From Atherix ibis (taxonomy: Eukaryota; Arthropoda; Insecta; Diptera; Athericidae): a stretch of 64,000 bases of DNA. The stretch lies in NCBI GenBank assembly GCA_958298945.1, contig OY282606.1, positions 44,033,920-44,097,919 of the forward strand. Direction: 5' to 3'. This document shows, one piece after another, positions 13,645 to 26,000 of this stretch (positions are counted from its first letter, which is position 1; each line of letters opens with the position of its first letter). Under the pieces are notes generated by a model. That model ran no database searches and was not told where the DNA came from. It was given only the letters and a program-made list of their open reading frames with translations. The translations under genes and the position numbers were made by a program.

Positions 13645-14460
13645 AAGTGAAAGAAATACTGCCCAGACGTAGTTATTAAAATTTCTTTCGCTTTCAATCA
13701 TGTATGGCAACCTCGGTTGCTTTGAAAGCTGCAGCGAATTTTCATTATCTTCAACGGTGCGACAACCGGGCACGCTGAATTAAAGAACTGCTGACATCTC
13801 GGCTTCGCACCGTGGTATTTCAGTTTGACACTCCCAGCATGTTTTTGGCATGCTGGATAGCGCCGTCGCTCCACCGAATGGAGCCATTGTTGACTTTTCG
13901 AACAGGATCATTTTTATCCATATGGATTCAGTGTCTACCCCATCGCAACCAATTGAGCTTAATTATTTCCATAACCGGGCGGTATCGGTAACGCTTCAGG
14001 ATTTCATCATTAAATAGGCTCGGAAATAGTCCATTTTTAATGTAGGAGGCCAACAAATTTCCAAAGGATCTTTCTCTCGAACGCGGACAATAGTTAGAAT
14101 TTGGTTTTGCTTAGAACCGAAGTTTTCGAATAATACATGAGGACTGGCAACACTACAGTCTTGTACAGCAGTAGGTTCGGTGTTATTGGATTTACGAGCG
14201 AAATAATTTAGATTGACTGAAATCGGCTCTGTTGGCTGCTAGAAGCTGTGCGCAGATTTTTCCCTTCATGTTATTAATACCAAAGGATTGTGAACTGAGC
14301 ATTCCATCAGCAGTGTCCACGTATAGTCGAATACATAATCTCCTCGCTAGAGTGAAATTAATACTACCCAGGTGTATTTCCTTTAAATTTTGCATTCGAC
14401 GGATATAGCACCCTTGATTGCTTTGAAAGCTGCAGCTAATCTTACCTTATGATTATCTTC
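13645..14460 (-). mobile_element. Non-LTR retrotransposon RT C-terminal relic with flanking direct repeat
   Basis: Reverse-strand frames give KGKICAQLLAANRADFSQSK, then KTVVLPVLMYYSKTSVL and an FERKILWKF stretch. These match the post-catalytic part of RTE-like reverse transcriptases (KIRIQLANRAYF, YKTVVLPVLLYGSETW, FERKILRRI). Stops break the frame. About 110 bp at each end (13645-13760 and 14345-14460) share GATTGCTTTGAAAGCTGCAG-like sequence in direct orientation, suggesting an internal duplication or two overlapping copies. Confidence 0.6.
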
Positions 14461-14499
14461 ACATCCCAAAATTATATCTATCTGATAGCATATTGAAAG

Positions 14500-15130
14500 C
14501 TGTAGAGTATTTTGAAATTTATTCTATTACCGCCGGTATCCCTCAAGGTAGCATTCTAAGTCCAATACTTTATTACCTTCATACTCATGATATTTCTTCT
14601 CATAATAATATCCTAACCGTAACATACGAACGATATAGCCATTCTTACTGAGCATACAATTACTTTCATAGTCACCACTTTTTACAAAACCACATCCCCT
14701 CCTTGAGGCTTCGATATAGACTGGATATTAAGGAGGAATGAGCAAAAATGTGCTCATATTACTTTTAAGGCTTCTGATGTCATTCTAAATAGCAGTGATA
14801 TTCCACAAAGAAGGAGTGTGCTTTACCAAGGATTGGTTAGCCTTGAACCCTCATACGGAAATAAAAAAATTTGAACTTAACGGACTATGCAAATAACTGT
14901 TTCCGAGACAATAGGTCAAAACTGACAATAAAGAGGCAATTAGTACTACATAAGACAATGAATTCAAACTATGCAATCCCAAATCCTTCAGAAAATTGTC
15001 AATGCTTCCTTTTATATACAAAACAGTATTATTAATCGTAATCTAAATGTTCAATTCATTTGTGAACCGTTCATTCCCTGTTGTAAAAAATTCCATTCGC
15101 ATCTATCATATTATTCTTATTAGTTAGAAA
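14500..15130 (+). mobile_element. Jockey-like LINE reverse transcriptase relic
   Basis: The plus strand reads ITAGIPQGSILSPILYYLHT, the RT motif of Jockey-clade LINEs (GVPQGSVLGPLLF). Later blocks resemble the HITFTL...IPQ.RSVLYLG and KIVNAPWYI regions near the C-terminus. The FADD/YADD catalytic motif is not readable and several stops are present. It is a dead 5'-truncated insertion. Confidence 0.6.
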
Positions 15131-15370
15131 GAAAACTCTTACTCCCATCCTTTCAGTATATACCTCCATTGACATTTAATGCAACTATAAATTAAATCAT
15201 GCCGTTCTTGAGCAAACCCCATCGATGGGTCTTATTCCTTGCAAGTTTTCATGTCCTTATATTTTCGTTTAAAAAAATCTTTTTACAAAATGTATGTAGT
15301 TGTAAATATCATTAAAATTTTAAAAAAACAAACAGAAACTTTCTTAAATTAAGAAAAAAATCAAACTTAC

Positions 15371-15585
15371 TGGCAAATCTAGGATCGTTTGCTGTTGAGC
15401 CATACCATCCGGCAGAGCTTCTCATATCGGTATAGTGTCCAGCAAGTGATAAATTATCTGTTGGACCACAGTAACTCTGAACACCGGGACTATGGTACAG
15501 CGTACCCATTGCGTATGGATTCGCCATTCCTGTACTGCTTCCTAATGCACTCGGTGAATTCACACTACTACCACTAGAATTCGAT
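15371..15585 (-). CDS. scro: scarecrow (NKX2.1-type homeobox), coding exon 2
   Basis: Second coding exon of the gene begun at 18539. The acceptor reads CTTTATTTTCAG just before base 15585 (minus strand) and the donor is GTAAGT after 15371. The exon joins exon 1 in phase (the codon AG|A gives Arg116) and runs to Ala187, ending in phase 1. Residues about 133-187 include a Tyr/Ser/Gly-rich stretch and then DMRSSAGWYGSTANDPRF, matching the GWYG...DPRF segment that precedes the homeodomain in NKX2.1/TTF-1. The homeodomain should be in the next exon, but no homeodomain-like frame lies between here and base 1, so that exon is beyond the left edge. The protein is a nuclear transcription factor. Confidence 0.88.
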
Positions 15586-18192
15586 CTGAAAATAAAGAAA
15601 AAGTGATCAAAGTTAATTTATTGAAATTAAAATTTAATTTTGTTAAAAAATTGTTAAAGGCAACCACCATCAATAAAAATTACGAAGAAAATTTATTGTA
15701 TTAAAACAAACAAGTGACTTTAATAATTCTTATATAGGGTTTTCTTAGTTTATTTGCATCTAAGGTGTCTGACAAAAAATTCAAATGTTTTTTTATAGCG
15801 TCACAACAATGAGTCCATTTGGGAACTTTTTTTGAAGATTTGAAAAATTATAAAAACTTTTAAAAAAACATTCTTTTGCGAATATTTGATGTATCAATTG
15901 ATATGCTAGAGTTAGATTAGCTAGCATTTACAGAAAAACATTTTATTGCACAAAATTTTATATTTAAAATATTTTCTTTATTACATTTTTTTTGGAATTT
16001 TTTAATACATAAATTTTCAGAAAAATAGTCATAATAAAATTTTTTTTAAGAAAACGGTATAAAGTAATATTATTTAAAAAAAAACCTAAAAGAGGTTGTA
16101 ACTAAAAATATCTCTTATGGAAAAATTATTAAAATCAAGAACCAAAATTTAATTATTAATCAAATTTAATGTTTAGTACAATAATTTTCTCAAAATTTCT
16201 AATAAAAAAACTAATAAATTGAGACGTTAAAATTTTAATAAAATATTAAATTTTAATAATAAAAATATTAATTTTTAACAGCTCTCAAAATTATAAGGAC
16301 ATCATTATTAATCGGAGGTCATTTTATATTAAGGTTATTTATTAATTTTGTCACTTAAAATTACTTGTAAGTTATTTCTAGTAATATATGTACTGAAATG
16401 TAAATTTTTAACGTCATGACAACTCCAGGTCATATGGTAATAACTAAAGGATACACTGCCTAATTCACTAGCTGGATTTGAACTTGAACATCTGCGTACT
16501 AAAAATAGACGATCAGGGCACTATTAGTAATTTTACTTAGTTATAAATGGTATATTTTTAGATGAGATTTTACTAACAATTTTTACATTATAAAATAAGT
16601 GTAAATTATTTTCTATAGTAAAAGTGTGATGCAGAAATACAATCGACTTTGAATATTATGAAATATTTAGAAGCAATTACTAAAAAGCTCACAAAAACCA
16701 TTTCAGAAACAATTTTTTCATGAAATCTTTTTTTGTATTGTAAATTTACAAGATACATTTTTATTAACTTATTTTCTTGATTAAAATACAAGTTATAAAA
16801 AAAGAAAATTTTTCTTAAAAGCAAATGCGAAAGAGAAAAACAGTCAACAAATTTTCAATAATCACTATTTTTAATGATGTTGTATCTTAGATCACATATA
16901 TTCCTATCTATATGATAATTTTATAATAATTTCTAATTAATTTTGTATGAAAATAGATTTATTAATAATATAATAGTTAAGATTTTTATCAAAGAATATT
17001 GTTATAAAAAAACTCATTTATTTTAACAAAATATAATAATTTTACAAAAAGCTCGGCGGAAATTTTTTTTATGATAATAAAAGATAAATTAGATAAATAA
17101 GATAAATTGACAAAACTTTAAAAAAAAATTTCAACTATAATAAAATTTATTGAATATAAAGAAAAAAAATCTAAAATTAATAATTAGAATATAATTTTTT
17201 ACAGTGTAAGTGTGATATTCACTATGATTGAAACTTATTTTAGAAATCGGTGTTTTTGTTAGAAGTTTTGAATTTGTAAAATATTTCATTCACAGAAATT
17301 ACTCATTCATCAAGAGATTTTGTAGGTTCTCCATTCATTCTATAGGAACCAAAAGATTTTATTGACGTCAATGAGCAGAAAAATCTATTGTAGAAGATAT
17401 AAGAAAACTTAGGAAATTCACTTTAGTAACGATACAATGTGGGCATCATATTTCTGTTTGTTTTGTTTTTTTTAATAGCATATTTAATAATATAATATTC
17501 TTCTTCCTGTGATTTTTTCTAAGATCATCTGTTAATAGGAAGTACAAGAATATTATTTGTTATTTATTTCTTTTTCTTCACTATTTTATATTTTTTTCCT
17601 CCCTGATCAGACGAAAAATTTGATTCTATTTATTTTTAAAATACCTTCGTTATTATTTTTTTTTTAGAAAATTTTTAAGTTTTTAGGTGAATAAATTTTA
17701 AATAAATTTTTTAAAATACTAAAAATAAAGAAGTTTTTTTTATTGTAAATTATTTTACAATTTCGTTTTTCTTTCTTCGGTATATTATTTTTTTAAATAT
17801 TTTTACTAATAATAGTAAGTTTTTTGGGTGGTTAGAAGAAGGATAGGTTTACTACTACAAATAAAAACTTAATTATTAGGAGTTATATTTTAATTTTAGG
17901 TTATCTAATCGCGATAATATAGTTTCTAGATTCTGTGAAATTTTTAAATTTCTTAATATTGAATAATAGAAATTATAGTATATATTTACTAAATAGTTGA
18001 CAATAATAGACGTTACTTTTAGGGATTAATATAAATTTAAAATCCAACCAGGCAATTTATATTCATTTTATTGGAAATTGTTCAAAGCCAGAAAGTATCT
18101 TCTAATAGTATTAATATCATGAAAATAAAATTTAAATAGTGTCTTCTTTAATTCAAGTATAAGGTTTTTAAAAAAATAAATGATAATCTTAC
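15586..18192 (-). other. scro: scro intron 1 (between coding exons 1 and 2)
   Basis: A 2607-bp A+T-rich intron bounded by GTAAGA (at 18192, minus strand) and TTTTCAG (at 15586). No internal gene, transposon end or strong repeat was recognised. Confidence 0.8.
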
Positions 18193-18539
18193 CTATAAGG
18201 TGATGGTGGATTCGCACTCAACTCCAGTTTGCGATAAGACTCTTCAATTGGACTCAATATATCCGTAACACTGAATGGTGTTGAATGACTACTATTTATT
18301 AATGAATTATGATGATGATGATGATGATGTAATGTCTGTAAATGATGTAAATTGCTTAAATTATGATGTGCTGATGCTGCGACGGCCGCTGATGCTACTG
18401 ATGATCCGCTATTTTGTAGGGATTTTGGCGAAAAACTCATAACCAAATCGACTCCATTTAAATCGGGTAAAAGTCCATTGTCTTGTTCAGGATCCTCCGT
18501 AAAGGTTCCAGAATTATTATGGACCAGTGTGGTTGACAT
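18193..18539 (-). CDS. scro: scarecrow (NKX2.1-type homeobox), coding exon 1 with TN motif
   Basis: First coding exon of scarecrow, the fly homologue of NKX2.1, a homeodomain transcription factor of brain and pharynx. ATG at 18539; 115 full codons plus two bases before the donor GTAAGA. Visible features are MSFSPK at residues 34-39 (like the MSMSPK start of vertebrate NKX2.1), an Ala/Ser-rich stretch at 47-57, a seven-His run at 71-77 written by a CAT repeat, and the tinman decapeptide region TPFSVTDILSP (87-97), which recruits Groucho-type corepressors, followed by EESYRKLE. The upstream 5' sequence has no in-frame stop for some distance and a weak Kozak context, so the start could differ. 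vnd, the paralogous NK-2 gene, is the alternative, but GWYG...DPRF in exon 2 and SPIEESYRKLE favour scro. Confidence 0.88.
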
Positions 18540-20607
18540 ACGATATAATTGATTGTTTCTTAACTATATTATTAAAATTATAAAAAAAACAACAACAACT
18601 AACAAACGAAATACAATGAGAGATTGTTTTTAATAAATGGCCACCTTCCAAAAAAATATTTTACATTCGCCGTCGCTAAACGTGGTAGTATAAACACTAA
18701 ATTGTAATATTTTTTTTAAATTTTTTAGTTTATTTTTTTTTGATATTTATTGAAAATCAGTTTTAAGACTTCGAAAAATAAATCATTTGATTTTTTAATA
18801 CATTTTTGTATGTATCCCATCCACTTATTTTTTTTATTTAAATACACTCTAATACCGACTTTTCACAAAAACACACTCTACACAATAAAAAATAAATTTC
18901 AAACCGAGACGGAATATTAATTTTATTTCAACTATATTAAGGATATTTTTCTTGAATTTTAATATATAAGGAGAGGTTAAACTTTGCATACAAATTGTAC
19001 TCGTTTATATACTTTTTTTTTTTTTTTTTAAGATTTATCACAATACTAATATTTTTGCCAAAATTATCTTCTCATATATGATCACTATTTTTGAAGGATT
19101 ATGAATTTTTATTTTTAATTTTTATATAATAATAGAAAAAAAATCCATATCACATTAAATTATTTATCCAAATTTTATGTCTATTAATTTAGATTGATGA
19201 AAGAAATAATTTTCAAAATATTCTTTAATATAAAAGTATCCTTAATCTCCATATTCATATGCTATATTTATTTATACAAAATACAAAGTTAAATTTATTC
19301 AAAAAATATTTACTTTTTGATCAAACGAACAGACGACATACACTTCCTTTTGACTTTTTATATGTAAATCGCGGCAAAAACTAATTGTTTTCGAAAGTTA
19401 TTTTAGACCATAAGGTAAATAATTATTATTATACCTATGAATTGTTCACAGATTGGTAAGGATTTTTTTTCCGTTTCAGTAATATTCTCTTTAGTTAAAT
19501 TGTAGCTCTATTCCAAAAACCATTCCGAATATATTTTTTTTCCTTTCTCTTACAAAGATCTAAGCATTATATGTATTGTATATATTTTTTATATAGAGAA
19601 TAAAAAAGAACTAAAATATTACCGCACAAAAAATTACTACTTTCTTTGTATTGAATTTTTCCTCTCACTTTCACAACTTTTTTGTCCAATCTTTTCTTAA
19701 CAGTTTGTTTTATTTCTTCCTTTTCATAAACTATCACATAAAAAAATTCTTTATTTACAACCAAAAAAAAAATTATATACACTATTTTTTTCCCAGCCTT
19801 ATTTTAGAGTACTTTTTTTTATTCTATTTGCATTTACCAAATTATGATTTTATGCGAATGAACATACAATTGAAGAGAAAACTGTCTTTCTTTTTAGTAA
19901 GGAAATATAATTTCCTGTATATTTTTTCAATGTATTTGTATTTGAATAAGGAGTATAACTCTAGAGGAAAGTGCAAGGATGATACACTTATAATTGCATT
20001 CAGGTTGTTATCATACCGCAGAGAAAAGTAAACACTTCTTTTTTTTATGCAAAAAAAAGGATCCGGTTGGAAATAAATTTTGTACACTGTGTTTAAAATA
20101 TGCGCGCGCTTTTCTTTTCTCCACGCACTTAATATGAATATGTTGTGAATATTGTTAGTTTCCAGCAAAAAGAAAAAACTAAGAAAAAAACCTCCGAAAA
20201 AATTCGCTCAAACACATTTTTTTATACAATATTATCCAGTTTATTTTTTCACTCTCTCAGGAATATACTCACAAGTTGGAGATAAGCCAACTAAAAAAAA
20301 ATATTGAAAGTTATATCCTCTCTCTTTAATAGTATTTGAACTTAAACTCTGTTAATTTTATATGAATTTTATTAGATTTTCGGCAACAAATAATTACACT
20401 CACTTTTGATTATTTATAATAATCCTATATTATTTTTTACTGAATTATTTGCATTAATGTTATTATAAATCCTTGAACATAAATAAATGTTTTTATTAGA
20501 ACTTTTTCAATATTTAATTTTGAAATGTTTAAATAAAATAACACAAGAACAAGGACAACATGAAAAGCTTATATCCACGAATAAATACTACTAAAATTAG
20601 TAGTAGC

Positions 20608-20705
20608 AGAGAAGCTGCAGCAGCAACTGCAGTAGCAGAAGCAGTAGCAGTAACAGTACAAGTAGCAGCGGCAACAGCAGCAACAGCAGCAGCAGCAGCT
20701 ACAGA
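20608..20705 (+). repeat. GCA-rich imperfect trinucleotide tract
   Basis: Imperfect GCA/ACA/GTA triplets. Both strands stay open across it (Ala-rich on each), as expected of a triplet repeat. It lies about 2 kb upstream of the scro start codon and may belong to a 5' UTR exon or regulatory DNA; I see no evidence for translation. Confidence 0.75.
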
Positions 20706-20891
20706 GGCAAAAGCAGAAACAAATACGATAGAAGAAGGATTAGTTGTAGTACCAAAATTCTGTTGTGGAATATCACCAATTAATATATTAACAACAACAC
20801 CAACTATTGCCACAGTGATTCTATTGCAGTGTATGTATGTATATTAATAATAATATAAAGGACGAGTTGTATTTATAATAATAATAGTATT

Positions 20892-20919
20892 GATAATAAT
20901 AATAATAATAATAATAATG
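20892..20919. repeat. (TAA)n microsatellite
   Basis: About nine AAT/TAA units. Confidence 0.85.
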
Positions 20920-21078
20920 AGAAGGGAAATAAAACTAAATAACAGTACCACCAACAACAACCACTTTGAACACTTTTGTCAGTTTCCTTTTTCCTTTTTA
21001 GTTTGTTTTTATCTCTTTTCCTTTTTCCTCTCTCGTATGCGTATTCTTTTTATTCTTATTCTAGTTTCTTTTCATTTT

Positions 21079-21102
21079 CTTATTATTATTATTATTATTA
21101 TT
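21079..21102. repeat. (ATT)n microsatellite
   Basis: About eight ATT units, complementary in type to the (TAA)n tract 180 bp upstream. The two could pair as an imperfect inverted repeat. Confidence 0.85.
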
Positions 21103-22642
21103 CTTTGTAAGGGACACGATATCCACTCGACACGATTCCGTCAAATGAAATAAGAGGTCTGAACAGTACTGACGAGTACTTCTCAGATGGCTTCTGGATA
21201 GCCCTCCAGAAGACTGTTTCTCAAAAGGCTCGAATGAACACCACACATATGTATGTGTATATGGCCGTAGAGTAGCATTATGGTTACACACATATATGCA
21301 CACGCCCCTACACCATAGATTACCACCCCAGAAAATAAAATAAACACGTTGGCAAAAAAAAGTGAATACGTAAAAGGAACAACAAAAACAACAATATGGA
21401 AATTTACAAGAGAGCAAAAAATACCAACAGAGAGAAAGAGGGTCTGCTCGTTTCGCAATCCACAATGAGTATACAATTGAAACTTGGTGGAACAGAAACT
21501 CCTCATTCTAATCTGCATTAACACACATCTACATCAATTGGTAATTGTATGAGTGGATATTGTGCAAGCAACACTGTACGACCACATATACATATCCAAA
21601 CGACAATTCATTTCCGTATCCAATTGGTGATTGTACAATAATAAACAGTATTGGCTAAATAGAAAAATACAGACGTAAATATAAGAAACACCAATATTAG
21701 GAAATCATATATATTAACACATTCACATAAAGATTGTGTAAAGATTACCAAAAAAAAATGTTTGTTGGTTATTTGTGTGTTGGTTTGTATATTCAGGGAG
21801 AATGAATGGTTGAAATATGCACAGAGTAATGCCTATAAATAATCAATGAGAGATATTATAATTTTGAAAAGGCGTCAACCCAGTCAGTGCACACCTACTT
21901 ACCTACCTACATACATATTGTCTATGTGTTAATAGCCATTTATAAAATTAGAATAAAAACGAGTATAGAGTAAGCCATAATTTTTTAGATTTATATTTAC
22001 TTCCTTTTTTGCTTGTTAATAATTTTTGATTATGAATTTTTTTTTCATTTTTTTTTCTTTTACTTTTGATAATTTTTGCATTTTTCCTTTGTTGTATTTT
22101 GTTTTTTTTTTGTTCTATATAATATTTTGCCAAATCAGCATTGTATACATATTTTTTTATAAATCTCATTCTACTACTTCTCTCTTTTAAGTTATGATCT
22201 TTTTGAAAGCTTTGAGCTTTCTTTGTGCTTCTAATTGATAAATTCTCTCAAAACTTTACTTAAATAAAATTTATTTTGTTTTTGAATCATTTTTAATGGT
22301 AAAAATTTTTATAAAATTTTTTAATTGCAAATAAATAATTTAATCTTTAAATTTTAAAAGTTTTAATATGAAAATTTTGATTTTCTTTATTTATATACTA
22401 TTAAATTAAGTTAGAGAAGTAGTTTGCTAAAGAAAAGGATACATCTTCTATGGTCAGGATATTATTTTAGGGAGAAATAATATTTTTTTCGAACAATTAT
22501 TCTATAAAATTTCTTTTGTTTAAAAGGAGAATTTATGTTCATGAATTTTATATGACCCAAGAAACTTGAAATATTTTATTATATTCAAAATATATACTTT
22601 GGTTCGTATTTAATTAAGAAGATTATTCATTTTACTCTATCG

Positions 22643-22697
22643 ATAAGGGACTACTTTTTCTTTTTATTTTTCAATTTTTTGATATTCTTTCAATCAA
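22643..22697 (+). repeat. Direct repeat, copy A
   Basis: ATAAGGGACTA, a T-rich spacer, then TTTTTTGATATTCTTTCAAT. A diverged second copy lies at 22967-23021, about 325 bp downstream. Confidence 0.7.
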
Positions 22698-22966
22698 ATT
22701 GTTATAAAAAGTAATCAAATATACATGATGAAATTTATTTCTTTAAAAAATATAAGAAATTTTGAAATTGTTTAGAAAAAAAAGGAAATTTAAAATAGAA
22801 CTCCAGTTATTTACAAAAATTTTTTAAAAAAATTATATTTCTTTTTGGCAATTATATCTGAAAATAATTTAACATTAAATAATATAAGTTGAGATCTTTT
22901 AAAAAAAATTATATTTCCTTAATTAATAACATAAATTTAATTAAAAAGGATTCTCTTATTTTGTCC

Positions 22967-23021
22967 ATAAGGGACTATTTTTTATTTTCCTTTTTGAATT
23001 TTTTGATATTCTTTCAATCAA
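22967..23021 (+). repeat. Direct repeat, copy B
   Basis: Second copy of the ATAAGGGACTA...GATATTCTTTCAATCA block of 22643-22697, with small indels in the T-rich part. Confidence 0.7.
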
Positions 23022-26000
23022 CTTTTATTTTTAAAGACTGTTAATTTGAATACATTAAAAACTTTATTGGTTAAAAAAATATTTTATAATAAAATTATCA
23101 GAAATTTTGCAATTATTAAGTTAAACTTCAGCAATTAAAAAAATATATTTTTGCGTCGCTTATTTAAGATTTAGGTTTTATGCTAAATGTATAAAATTCA
23201 CCAGTATATTTATGATAATCTTCAAAAATTGAAAGTATCCTAAAAATTATAGGAACTGTTTGTAAAATCCTTGTTTACAATTTTTGGAATCTCCTTTCGT
23301 ATGAAAATTTTTTTGGCTTGTTATTAAAATAACAGACTTTATTACAATTTGTCACAATTGAAAAATCTAAATATCGAAAAAATCTAAAAAGATTATCTCT
23401 AACATTTTAAATTAAAACTATTATAATTAATTAAAGTATTTTATTTGTTCCTGTAGAAGATACTCTTCTCCTAGTAAAACCGTATTAAATATTAAAATTA
23501 AACTGTTCGTAGGATTTCAGAGTTTCTCTTTTGGTAAAAAGCGCTTCTCCTTTCTATATGTACGATTATTAATAAATTTATAAAAAGCTTATATTAAGAG
23601 ATTTTTCTCTCTGTTCAAAGAATTATACAATAAAAACTAATAGAAGCAAAAACATCCCACCGAATTGAGTAACATTCTAAGTTTTTATTTAGAGAGTGTA
23701 TCATCTCAGCTGCGAGAACAGCAATGGAGTAAAAACGTAAACCGCTGATATTGCAAAATGAGAAATAATCTCGACATGTCCATTGGGGGGCTATCAAAGA
23801 AATAACAGAAATACGCAAAGATAAAACGAGAATAAATTGTGTTCGATATTTTGTGATAGAAAAGAGAAGCGAGATACGTTAGTCCTCTTGGACCCCATTC
23901 ACGGTTCTGCAAAGTGAATATATGGTTCTCCACAGCTGGGATTGTGGTCACATAAGAAATGGTTACCCAACCACCCTCCTCCCGCCTCCACCACCTCCCT
24001 TCCAACAGTTATAAAGGTAGCAATAGCATTACGTGCTGTATTTTTTTATATGTATGTGTGTTAGTATCTTAGAGGTGTAGTAGTATCATGCGAGTGTATA
24101 TGTATGTTGCTGTTATTCTCCGTTCTTCTCAAGAGTTTGGAAGGGTCAAACTGAATGGTATCATTTCTATCGTTGACGCAATACATTGCGCCGTTCGATG
24201 CCCACTCGAAAATTCATGTTCTGACGCTTTCTATTTGGAACTATATGTCCATACACAATATAGGAGGAGTGGGAGAATAGGCGGAGCTTAGAATGGTGCT
24301 TACCAACCAAAAGTGAAGACAATATTTTAGTATATTCGGCGTTTCAGTTCATTGGCTTTTGTGTTTGTATTGTACAAAAGGAACATAATTCAATTTTTCG
24401 GCACATTCACACATTCTTAAAATTCGGTACTACCTGCTAATTTAAAAGAACAACATTGCCAAACATGTACAGGCTGCCAAGTGTGTATAGTTTAATGCTC
24501 CGAAATACTCATCTGGATTTCAGGCTGTGTGAGTATATGATCATATCTTATTTAACTACAATCAACATTTAGTCCCCTTTGCCGAATACTTTTGAACGCA
24601 TGTGCGTGCTCACATGTATAAGATTTTTATTTCCCCTGCTTCCAAAGTCATCATGATAGGATAGCACAGCCAGCAATATTTAACAGAAATGGCGCTGAAC
24701 GTAAATGTCGGCAGAATACTGAGAGTACAACAGAACAAATCCCAGCACACAAATAAGGATGTGAGTTCCTGTGGTTTTTTTTATGTGTCTAGAACACTGC
24801 TCTCTTTCCTCCTTTTACTTCTCTCTTTCCTCCCAGCCTCCTGCATTTAATATTCGAATCTACTTGATTTTTTATACGCGTGCGTATATAACATTTCAAA
24901 ACTTTTATATTTCCCTCTCTTCTATATTCGGTTAGTCTTACCAAATAACTGAATTCGAGAAATATCTTGTATGCGTCGAACCCTAGGTCCATTCAAGTAA
25001 ACCGAATTCATAGACGATTTTATCCATTTTGATTGTATTTTTACCGTATTTTTTGTAGATTGTTTTTCTCTTTTTTTTTTATTAAATTTGCGAAAACTAT
25101 CGACTTATAGCTAGAACTACCGTTGTGGCTCCTTGTTTCGTTACGACTGCCACAATACTTCCGACGGCTATATTCTAAACGCACTGCCAAACTAAATTAA
25201 GGATCTCAGCAAATGTACTGGATTCGAACGACAACCGGTCGATAATATATAAAAATTCGCTGTCTGCGTATTTCTGACTCTTTCTAAAGTTTTACAGTAA
25301 ATTTATACGAATTTTTGCCTATTTCACCTTGCATTTAGACGATTTATACTAAAACAATCATAATACATGGCAACTATTATACGAATTTATTTATATAGAC
25401 TTTTCGGAAAGATACTTTTATATATAAGATAATTTACACTATTCGCTATAGATGAATATGCATACCATTTTCGGAAAAAATATAAGAATCCGTGTATTTA
25501 AATTTAGAAAACTGAAAACTTAAATTTAGCAAATCTAGGAACTGTTTAGTTATACAAGATATTTTGCTGCTAATTTCAAGGATTAAATTTATAATAATAA
25601 TAAATTTATTGAATTTATAAAATTATTATATTCCAATTAAGAGAGTTTATCCTCCTTTGTTTGAATTCATTAATCAAAAATGAAATAAAAATTAAATAAT
25701 TTTCGTATCAAGGATATTTAAATTACACTTATAATTATTTGGATATTTTTGATTTATTGGAAACTATTTCTGTTAATTTAGATAAAATCTATTAAATCCA
25801 ATTTTAATTGTTTGATCATTTTAAATGATTAAGAATATTTTATATCAATTAAGAGTGCTTTATAAATAATGGTGCAGATAGAGAAAAAATATATATTTAA
25901 TAGGCACTTATTTTACCGACGGTTTTAATACACATTCTTCGATTTTTTAATTTAAATCTTAATATGAAAAACATTCGATAATATTTCTAACAATTAGATA

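Noticed and set aside
20529..20847. Ala-rich frames on both strands
   Set aside because: Both strands are open because of the GCA triplet tract; no domain, no splice support.
24088..24291. 67-codon frame with an apparent signal-like start
   Set aside because: No homology recognised, no splice context; chance frame.
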